NCBI RefSeq assembly: GCF_001426885.1
Contig: NZ_LMFP01000025.1
Location: 1-53,203, forward strand
Reading direction: 5' to 3'
Length of the DNA: 53,203 bases
DNA from: Pelomonas sp. Root1444
GTDB taxonomy: Bacteria > Pseudomonadota > Gammaproteobacteria > Burkholderiales > Burkholderiaceae_C
Below are positions 1 through 6,449 of the stretch, one piece after another (the stretch's first letter is position 1; each line of letters begins with the position of its first letter). Made by a program: the position numbers and the translations under genes. The notes under the pieces are model-generated. The model did not search any database. It was not told where the DNA came from and was given only the letters and a program-made list of their open reading frames with translations.

Positions 1-1
1 C

Positions 2-336
2 GTGGACACAAGCATCCAGGTCCGGCTACCGGGCATCAAGGTGACTTGGGCGGACGCATACCGAGCTGCTGCGTTGGTCCGCATCGTCCGCGTCGTTCAG
101 ATCTTCGGCGGCGCTAAGCCGCACCATGCGTACCACTTCGCCGACCGGCGTGCCACGCGCATGAAGGTGCTCGTGCCTGACGGCATCGGCGTATGGCTAG
201 CCGCGCGGCGCCTGCACCAGGGCCGTTTCGTGTGGCCTCGCGAGGTCCCTTGGGCACATGCCGCTGACGCAGCCGCAGTTGTAGGCCCTGGTGCTTGGAT
301 TGCCATGGCAGCGCGTTGAAGACGACGGCATGATCC
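2..336 (+). pseudogene. IS66-family TnpB remnant, 5'-truncated and frameshifted
   Basis: A frame open to position 319 carries the TnpB hallmark: residues 35-75 contain FGGAKPHHAYHFADRRA, then MKVLVPDGIGVWLAARRL and QGRFVWP. This is the conserved centre of the small IS66 accessory protein. The usual C-terminal LVLGLPWQRV motif is present but lies in another frame (VLGLPWQRV near 288-315), so at least one indel separates the halves. No tnpA or tnpC partner is visible. This is a decayed fragment, not a working element. IS66 TnpB is an established family; assignment here is by motif only. Confidence 0.7.
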
Positions 337-341
337 GGTGC

Positions 342-373
342 AGCAGAGCAGAGCAGAGCAGAGCAGAGCAGAG
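342..373. repeat. Pentanucleotide tandem repeat (AGCAG)6
   Basis: Six exact copies of AGCAG followed by a partial AG. The tract sits between the end of the IS66-like remnant and the IS3-like remnant. Such tracts can change length by replication slippage. No intact gene spans it, so phase variation of a product is not supported. Confidence 0.9.
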
Positions 374-389
374 AGGGAGCTTCGACCTC

Positions 390-652
390 AGCTCAATCAC
401 GACTTGCGCCTTCTGCCTGACATGCGTTCTCCGCGCGAGGGCCTGCCAGTTCGTCGAGCAACGCTTGTTGGCTCCGTCTCCACTGGCTGGGGTCCTCAGC
501 CGGTGGCCAACCGGAAGTTCTGGCACCCTGTTGGCTCCGCGTGTGGCGTGATGTGGCATCAGACCGGCAACTCCATCCCTGCTGTATGCGCGCTCCCACT
601 CAGCGATTCTGTTGGAGCGGCGGACATTAAGATTGCGCCAGCCTGTCGGCAC
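390..652 (-). pseudogene. IS3-family OrfA remnant (frameshifted)
   Basis: On the minus strand one frame reads NRIAEWERAYSRDGVAGLMP, like the helix-turn-helix region of IS3/IS150-type OrfA. A second frame reads LLDELAGPRAENACQAE, matching the OrfA leucine-zipper end (typically LLDELxYLRxENAYLKK). Back in the first frame, RRTHVRQKAQVVIELRSK resembles the OrfA/OrfB junction. The alternation of frames means it is broken, and no DDE catalytic domain is seen. Together with the neighbouring IS66 fragment it marks the left edge as an old insertion hotspot. Confidence 0.5.
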
Positions 653-905
653 GACAGGCCGTCGGGGAAGCAGTTTGGTGCATGGCGCTGGGCATGCCCA
701 ACATTTACATGGTTACATGGCACACAAGCAGTTGGTGCTTGAGCGCATCCGTTGAGCACCGGCATGTGCTCGCCGCGCATACACGGGCCCCGGATCACCA
801 GGTCCGCAGCGCAATTCGTCGCAGTGATCGGGCCGTGAAACCCGGCGTCTAAACCGCTGGCTTAATCAGCTTAGGCGTGGAGATCGGCCAGTTGGCGTCT
901 GACGT
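653..905. other. Gene-free spacer
   Basis: No convincing coding region. An interrupted inverted repeat, GAGCAC then CGGCAT then GTGCTC, lies at about 754-771. The downstream end of the minus-strand hydrolase operon lies at its right border; no clear intrinsic terminator was found there. Confidence 0.5.
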
Positions 906-1856
906 TTACTTCTCGAGAGCGTCAAGTATCTTGGTCACAACTTCAACGTTGTTCATGTAGCCGGCGATGCCGTGGCGGTTGTCGGTCTGGTTCCGCACGG
1001 CGTCATTGTTGGCAATGGTTCTGCCGACAGGAAAGTTCTCCCGATCGAGCGGATAGAGCGCCACCACGTCGCGCTTGTCAAAGGCGTTGTACCAACTCTG
1101 AATCGCCGTTGGGTACGACAGCGGCCGAAACGGATCGCGAACCGCTCTGACGGCTAGCGGCGACCCCAGAGTGACGAGAAGCGGTACGCGTAGGTTGCGG
1201 CGCTCGCTCGCCAGAATGCTGTAGGTAACGACGGTACCCAAAGAGTGCGAGACGACAATCGTAGGGTAGTCTTCCCCAAACCCGCCGCTGACGACCCGGT
1301 CAATTGCGGTGCGAACTCCTGGCTTCGTCACGTACAGGAAAACATCGCGCATGAACGCTTCGAGCGTCACCGGACCCATGCCAGGCACCTTCTTGTCCAG
1401 GGCTCTCAGGATTGCCTGAACCCACCGCCAGTTCTGAGGACCTCGCTCAGCCGGAATTTCACCATACTCAGCTTGCACTTCCTCATCGGTCACACCTGCC
1501 TTATTTCTCAACTCATCGACGAACTGTGCCTGGAACTCCTGAAACTCGCGATCAGGCTCCGAGCCGCGGTTCTGAATGTCGGTAGACAATGGAATCTGAG
1601 CTGCCCGGGCGAATTCGTCCAACTTGTCGCCGTAGAACGGCATATCGACAATCGTCGTCGCCGGCACCGACCTGCCGATTGATGCGGCAGTTTTCGTGAG
1701 CAAATCGAACCACTCTACCTTCAGTTCTTCCGGGATTCGGCCACCCTGAGAACGTCCGTGGACGAACAGCAGACGCTTCGGCGTGCCGTGCTGAGCAAGA
1801 ACGTTTGGTGCCGCAAGCCCGGCGGCAGCGGCTTGTACGAGGAGGCGTCTACGCAT
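906..1856 (-). CDS. Secreted alpha/beta-hydrolase (lipase/esterase-like)
   Basis: This 316-residue protein begins with an Arg-rich signal peptide (MRRRLLVQ, hydrophobic run, cleavage likely after NVLA near residue 21), so it should act outside the cytoplasm. An early HG pair (33-34) fits an oxyanion loop. SHSLG at 203-207 is the nucleophile elbow with Ser205. Asp263 (or 260) and His295 are plausible triad partners. The long insert at roughly 75-170 could be a lid. The substrate is unknown. It follows the caspase-like gene by 22 bp on the same strand, so the two are probably one transcript. The fold is established knowledge; joint function with the protease is inference. Confidence 0.8.
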   Translation of the reverse strand: MRRRLLVQAAAAGLAAPNVLAQHGTPKRLLFVHGRSQGGRIPEELKVEWFDLLTKTAASIGRSVPATTIVDMPFYGDKLDEFARAAQIPLSTDIQNRGSEPDREFQEFQAQFVDELRNKAGVTDEEVQAEYGEIPAERGPQNWRWVQAILRALDKKVPGMGPVTLEAFMRDVFLYVTKPGVRTAIDRVVSGGFGEDYPTIVVSHSLGTVVTYSILASERRNLRVPLLVTLGSPLAVRAVRDPFRPLSYPTAIQSWYNAFDKRDVVALYPLDRENFPVGRTIANNDAVRNQTDNRHGIAGYMNNVEVVTKILDALEK

Positions 1857-1878
1857 AGGTCCCTTCTCCGGTTGTGCG

Positions 1879-3708
1879 CTAGCGAATCTGATCGCTACTC
1901 ATCGCTCTGGCAGCAAACTCAACGCCTTCGCGACGAAGTGTCAACCACAAGGCGTTGCGCATGTTGTCTCTCATCGCAGCCAACTCTTCACTGACTCGAA
2001 CGCCTTTGACCCGGAGCAGGCTCCAGCCCTGAGACAGCATCGGAACAAAGGGCAACGTGTCCTGGCCCGCGTCTCGTCCTTGCAGTTCTCCAGCGAGCAT
2101 GGCGGTATCGAAGAGCTTGATTCCCGACAAGTTGCTCCGCATGGCATCGTTGACCGAACGCAACTGTCCCGGCAGGCCCGCATCAAAATAGGCATATGCC
2201 GCGTACAAGCCGAGCGTCGGGTCGATGCCCTTGAGCATCCGTATGCGGTCGGCCATGTTCCGGGCAATCGACTCTCTGCTGTTCTTCGGCGCTTCGATTC
2301 TAAAAGCTCCGAAGCGCGCGCTGGCAGCCACCACCGCGTGAAGTTCGTCGAGCCGTTTGCGCTCGGACTCGTATGACCGATAGAGAGGACTTGACCGAGC
2401 GGGGACGTAGCTAACATTGTTCACGCCAGCTTCGTCGACAGTGATGCTGCCAACGAAGCCATCAAGCGCAGCGAGAACGCTGCCGTCGCCGTTGCTGAAC
2501 TGAATGCAAACACTGGCTGCTGGACGGTGCAAAAGCTGGACCTCGATGAGTGCGCACGGCCTAGGAGGATCACCGCTGTTGACAAACTCTGCGATGACGC
2601 CAGCCGGCGCTATTACGCGCTGGACATGTGCGCCGAATATCGAGAACCCGCACCTGGCGCTGAGCTTGTCCGAGAAGCCTCGCGCATTGGCGACGTTGCG
2701 AGTGGCCGCGTCGAATCCACTTTCGCGCCCAACACGAGAGAGACCAGCAGTGTCGACCTGAGGTCGCCAACCCGTTGCGAAGACTTTGAGTCCCGTCATG
2801 TCCAACCGCGCTCGCGCTAACGTTTGAATGTCGGCAACGCTTTGCGCAGCAAGCCCCCTGGAGCGGTGGCCTGCAGGCAGGAACTTGCCGATATAAGTCA
2901 ACTCTCCTGAAACGACCTGCGTCTCCGGACGCTGCTTCAACGTAATCGACGCCTGTGCCGCACGCAAAGGCACCTCTCGTGCAAGGAAGTCTTTGAGCTT
3001 CGCGTTTGGCACAACCATCAGGTCGCCCATAGGGCGCAGCATGTCAGCACTGGCGTTGCGATAGGCGTCTAAGAACGTCGCGGTATAAACGCCCTCGTAC
3101 GCGGATGCGCTCTGTTCGACGGGAACTTCCCACGAGGGATCGCCGACTAGGGTTGCGAGAAACTGGTCTACATCAGACGGCACAGGAGGGGCGCTGCGCG
3201 CGTTCGGAAAAATCAAGCTGCCGCGAACACGCTCAGTTCGAAGGCTGTCTGACCTCGAGCGGCAAGCGTCGGAGATGAAGACGACGTTCGGAATGCCGGA
3301 CTGGCGAGCGAGTGAGATGCTTTCAATCAAACTCACGGCCTCGTTAGGATTGTCCGGTGCCCCCGAGAGCATCCAATGCTCGGAGTAGCCGTTGATGAAT
3401 CCGTGGCCGGCGAAGTAGATCACCAGTTGCTTGATGGTGCCGCTATCAACCAGGAGACGAACCGCCGCGAACACTTGGGCGACGGTCACAGGTTCGGGAT
3501 CGTCTACAAGCTCCACTACCGGATCGAAGCCTTCGCCCCGTAGCCAGGCGGCCACGTTACGAGCTCCACGAGCGGCAGCTCTCAGAGGACGAAGGTCTCC
3601 TGCGCGGTCGACACCAATGACGACAGCCGCCCTAGTTGGAGAAGGTTGCGCATGACCGCGGATAGCAGCGACCGACGCTGCACCCAGTACGAGACTTCGC
3701 CGCCGCAT
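1879..3708 (-). CDS. Secreted caspase-like (peptidase C14) protein
   Basis: A 609-residue protein with an Arg-rich, possibly twin-arginine, signal peptide (MRRRSLVLGAA; cleavage near GHA-QP, residue 20). The caspase fold follows: VVIGVD strand near 29-34, YFAGHG with catalytic His102, and FISDACRS with catalytic Cys149. About 250-609 is a long C-terminal region with no motif I can name; it contains a DPTLGLYAAYAY segment and an FVPMLSQGW segment. Bacterial caspase homologues usually cleave after basic residues, but specificity cannot be read here. First gene of a two-gene operon with the exported hydrolase. The export signal is notable because many bacterial caspase homologues with known roles act in the cytoplasm. 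Confidence 0.85.
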   Translation of the reverse strand: MRRRSLVLGAASVAAIRGHAQPSPTRAAVVIGVDRAGDLRPLRAAARGARNVAAWLRGEGFDPVVELVDDPEPVTVAQVFAAVRLLVDSGTIKQLVIYFAGHGFINGYSEHWMLSGAPDNPNEAVSLIESISLARQSGIPNVVFISDACRSRSDSLRTERVRGSLIFPNARSAPPVPSDVDQFLATLVGDPSWEVPVEQSASAYEGVYTATFLDAYRNASADMLRPMGDLMVVPNAKLKDFLAREVPLRAAQASITLKQRPETQVVSGELTYIGKFLPAGHRSRGLAAQSVADIQTLARARLDMTGLKVFATGWRPQVDTAGLSRVGRESGFDAATRNVANARGFSDKLSARCGFSIFGAHVQRVIAPAGVIAEFVNSGDPPRPCALIEVQLLHRPAASVCIQFSNGDGSVLAALDGFVGSITVDEAGVNNVSYVPARSSPLYRSYESERKRLDELHAVVAASARFGAFRIEAPKNSRESIARNMADRIRMLKGIDPTLGLYAAYAYFDAGLPGQLRSVNDAMRSNLSGIKLFDTAMLAGELQGRDAGQDTLPFVPMLSQGWSLLRVKGVRVSEELAAMRDNMRNALWLTLRREGVEFAARAMSSDQIR

Positions 3709-4151
3709 ATACGCACCCCCTTAGAGGAAATGTTGCACATCGCAGCGTCGCATGCATCCCTAGTAATGGCTAGGTCGCGCAGCATGGCCTCAACCGCGTG
3801 CTTTGAACCGCCCCCGGGATCCGTGGAGTGTTCCCGCCGACGCCAGATTGACCCGGGGGCGCCGAGCTTCGGTTGACCCGTCCAAACAACGTCGGTTGCC
3901 GAGCAACGATGTCAAGCGACGTTGCAATCGCCGGGTCAGTCGGTGGTCGGCAGAACTCCCGCAAAGGGGTCAATCTGTGGCTGGCGCACACAACCGGTGG
4001 TGGAGGCAGCGGTCGCTGGCCCGCCAAGGCTCAGCGACAGCAGCCAGCCTACTGCCGTAGCTAGACGAATTTCGGCTATGGGCACATTTCTGACCAGTCC
4101 TCGTGATACGGCGGCGCCCACCCTCAGCGCGCCGGCGGGCACGGGAGCGAG
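3709..4151. other. Intergenic region upstream of the caspase operon
   Basis: About 440 bp without a credible gene. It must carry the promoter of the minus-strand caspase/hydrolase operon. CAGATTGACCC occurs on the plus strand near 3845 and again on the minus strand near 3970-3980, bracketing a strong dyad (listed separately). Near 4070-4090 is the sequence aatttcggctatgggcacatt, which recurs almost exactly near 9500. Confidence 0.6.
3874..3938. promoter_or_regulatory. Nested dyad upstream of the caspase/hydrolase operon
   Basis: Two co-centred inverted repeats are seen: TGACCCG (3874-3880) with CGGGTCA (3932-3938), and CAACGTCG (3887-3894) with CGACGTTG (3917-3924). A small internal hairpin GTTGC-cga-GCAAC lies at 3895-3907. 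It could be an operator, a cruciform, or a remnant of a mobile-element end. It sits about 165-230 bp upstream of the caspase start. Confidence 0.6.
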
Positions 4152-4601
4152 TCAGCTCGCCCCTCCGTTGACCTCGTCCACCTGCCCGTTCAGCGTCCAG
4201 TAGTCGTAAAGCACGCCCAGCAGCAGCAGCCCACCGGTGAGCAGCCACAGCAGCCCGGTGAGCCATTTGCCGAGGTAGAAGCGGTGGATGCCGAAGATGC
4301 CCAGGAACGTCAGCAGCACCCAGCTCACGTTGTAGCTCTTGGGGCCAACCACGTAGCGGCGGTCGGCGTCGCGGTCCATTCCGGGGATCAGAAACAGGTC
4401 GATGATCCAGCCGACGAACAGCAGACCCAGCGTGAAGAACCACAGCGTGCCGGTGAGCTGGCGCCCGTAGTAGAAGCGGTGCGCGCCCATGAAGCCGAAG
4501 ATCCAGAGCAGGTAGCCGATGGTCTTGCTGTGGGTGTCGGGATTGGCGGTCATCGCGGTTTCTGTCGTAATCGGAGGGGGGTGGACGCGCTCGAGTGTCA
4601 T
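4152..4601 (-). CDS. TM2-domain membrane protein
   Basis: A 149-residue protein with two TM2 units. Each has the family pattern of a hydrophobic helix, a G-x-HRFY-x-G turn (GAHRFYYGR and GIHRFYLGK) and a second hydrophobic helix, so about four membrane segments are expected. Function of TM2 proteins in bacteria is unknown. The chosen ATG overlaps the stop of the upstream DUF4112 gene as ATGA, which argues for translational coupling; an internal Met at residue 17 is an alternative start. Its G+C is like the core genome, unlike its low-G+C neighbours. Confidence 0.85.
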   Translation of the reverse strand: MTLERVHPPPITTETAMTANPDTHSKTIGYLLWIFGFMGAHRFYYGRQLTGTLWFFTLGLLFVGWIIDLFLIPGMDRDADRRYVVGPKSYNVSWVLLTFLGIFGIHRFYLGKWLTGLLWLLTGGLLLLGVLYDYWTLNGQVDEVNGGAS

Positions 4602-5095
4602 CCGAATGGCCCCGCCACGACCAGCGTGACCAGGCCGATTACCAGCGCCAGCGCCAGCAGCAGCACCAGAGCCGGCACCGCCAGCGCTGCGGCGACGGTC
4701 CAGCCGCTGCGGCGGCGCAGCGCCAGCACCTGCTCCGGCGGGCCCAGGCTGGCTTCGAGCAGGCGCACGTTGCGCTCGTTCGCCTTGAAGGCGAAGTCGA
4801 ACAGGTCGCCGGCGACCGGCACCGCTCCAATGATCAGCTCCAGCGCCACGTTCAGCCCCATGCGCAGCAACACGCTGCCGGGCACGCGCAAACGTGCGGC
4901 CTCGAGCACGATGTACGACGACAGCACTGCGGAGACCACGTCGCCCAGCCCCGGCACCAGGCCGATCAGCCCGTCCAGGCCGATGCGGTAGCCGCCCGGC
5001 AGCGGAATCGCGCTGTCGAGTAGCCAGGCCAGGCGCTTGAGCCGCGCGCGCACGGCGGACTGGCGCTGCGCCGGTCGCGGATTAGGCGTTGGCAT
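4598..5095 (-). CDS. DUF4112-domain membrane protein
   Basis: A 165-residue protein. LLDSAIPLPGGYRIGLDGLIG and LVPGLGDVVSAVLSSYIV are the conserved core of DUF4112, followed by GAVPVAGDLFDFAFKANERN. Two to three membrane-associated segments are visible, the last at the extreme C-terminus. Function is unknown. It is coupled by an ATGA overlap to the downstream TM2 gene, suggesting a shared membrane role. Confidence 0.85.
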   Translation of the reverse strand: MPTPNPRPAQRQSAVRARLKRLAWLLDSAIPLPGGYRIGLDGLIGLVPGLGDVVSAVLSSYIVLEAARLRVPGSVLLRMGLNVALELIIGAVPVAGDLFDFAFKANERNVRLLEASLGPPEQVLALRRRSGWTVAAALAVPALVLLLALALVIGLVTLVVAGPFG

Positions 5096-5508
5096 CGTCG
5101 AGAGGGTCCGAAGTGGGCGGCTGGCTCGCCCGGCCGCGGCCGATCACTAGTCGGACAGTGGCCGGTTTGTGACCGGTCAGGAGAGGATAGCGCGTGTGTT
5201 GCGTCGACCGGTTGACTCCGCCGCCGGGACCTCCAGTTCGCGGCCGACACCAACAGCTGCCGCTCGGCCTGGCCAGGCTCGGGCGACCGGTTCCTTAGTC
5301 AGCGAACTCATCTTGCCGACCCTGAGCTGTCACACGACGCGTCGCCCCCCTCGAACAATATATGGTGCTTTGCTGCCGTTTGACGGCGTGGAGAGAGCCC
5401 TGGGACAACCCTGCGTTCAGTGCATCCTGTTCATAGAAGCCTCTGGCAGAGGCCGCATTGCACGCAGAATTCAGGTGTTGAATTCACCGTCATTCGGGCG
5501 TAGCACTG
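5096..5508. other. Gene-free spacer between divergent genes
   Basis: About 410 bp separating the minus-strand DUF4112 gene from the plus-strand secreted-protein gene. Open frames here have codon use unlike the genome and no recognisable motif. An AT-rich stretch near 5356-5366 (aacaatatatg) could be part of a promoter, but no convincing -35/-10 pair was found. Confidence 0.4.
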
Positions 5509-6213
5509 ATGAATCAGGCACTTGAAGGAGCCCCGGCTGGGTGCTTTATGCAGAAGGCAATTGCGCTAAGCAGTCTCTCGACATCAATTTGGGCGCCACG
5601 ACTGCGTCTTGCTGCAGCCACCGCACTCGCCATCCTTTGGGCCCATAGCGCGAACGCTTTGAGCCTTCGCGTCGACTTTGCGGATTCCATGCGCTCAAGC
5701 GCACTGGTCGCATGGGTCGAGGTCGAGGCCAGCGAAACCATCGTGTCCGCCAACGGGCAGAGCTGCGGCGCGCGATACACGGCGCGCGTCATCCGGAGCC
5801 TCAAAGGCGCTGTGAATGGGCAACGCATTCAGTTCGGCTTCTATGGTGGGCATGCGAGAGGAACGCAGTACTTCGTCTTCCTCGACCCAACGTCGACCGT
5901 CCTTCAGCACACAACTGGAAAGGCACCTCCACCTATGGTCAGTCCCGTTCCATACCTGCCGGAGTGCGCCGCAGTTCTGCCCGGCTTCCTTGAGACAGCC
6001 GAGGGGATGGGCACGATCCCCTTAGTGATAGGCAAGTCAGCTCCTTCCAGACCCACGGTCTCGCTTCGAAGTTCATCGTACGCAATCCCGGCTCGATTGG
6101 CGGCAGCACATCACCACACAGGTCAAGTCATTGATGGCGAGCTGTGGGGCTCTGTTGAGATTGAAGCGGACGCGTTCTTTCAGTACCTGGGTTCACTCCC
6201 GTCCGGGCAATGA
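5509..6213 (+). CDS. Secreted protein of unknown function
   Basis: I do not recognise a characterised family. The protein has a long N-terminal stretch and then a hydrophobic segment ending HSANA-LS, consistent with a signal peptide. Starting at the internal Met (5548) would give a more standard peptide of about 37 residues, so the true start is uncertain; neither start has a well-spaced Shine-Dalgarno. The mature part has YTARVIRSLKG and GTQYFVFLD, a pattern seen in small secreted beta-barrel proteins resembling TIMP/netrin-like domains. That resemblance is inference. Cysteines in SCGA and PECA could pair. Confidence 0.55.
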   Translation: MNQALEGAPAGCFMQKAIALSSLSTSIWAPRLRLAAATALAILWAHSANALSLRVDFADSMRSSALVAWVEVEASETIVSANGQSCGARYTARVIRSLKGAVNGQRIQFGFYGGHARGTQYFVFLDPTSTVLQHTTGKAPPPMVSPVPYLPECAAVLPGFLETAEGMGTIPLVIGKSAPSRPTVSLRSSSYAIPARLAAAHHHTGQVIDGELWGSVEIEADAFFQYLGSLPSGQ

Positions 6214-6449
6214 CGCCTACCTCTCGCTGTCGGCCCAGCTTCGACGGTGAACGGCAGCTCTAGATTTGCTACTGGCTACCGATTCGGCGAATCGCTAACG
6301 ACAGCTCCTGGCCGGGAGCGTCCGGTGGTACCGACACCGAAAAGCTGACTTTCTGCCGTGGCCTTAGGCATCTTCACGCGAGCCGGCCGTCATCTACATT
6401 TTTGCCGCAGACTTGGCGACTCGCTGCCAACTGCCTCCCAGACGGACTC
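6214..6449. repeat. Intergenic stretch resembling degenerate dispersed repeats
   Basis: No gene is seen between two convergent genes. The text is rich in short inverted motifs, such as CGATTCG-g-CGAATCG at 6280-6294, and phrases like tgaacggcagctc and ctaacgacagctcctggc. From memory these resemble the diffuse non-coding repeats common in Rubrivivax/Roseateles-type genomes. It could end both flanking transcripts, but no T-tract terminator is clear. Confidence 0.35.
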
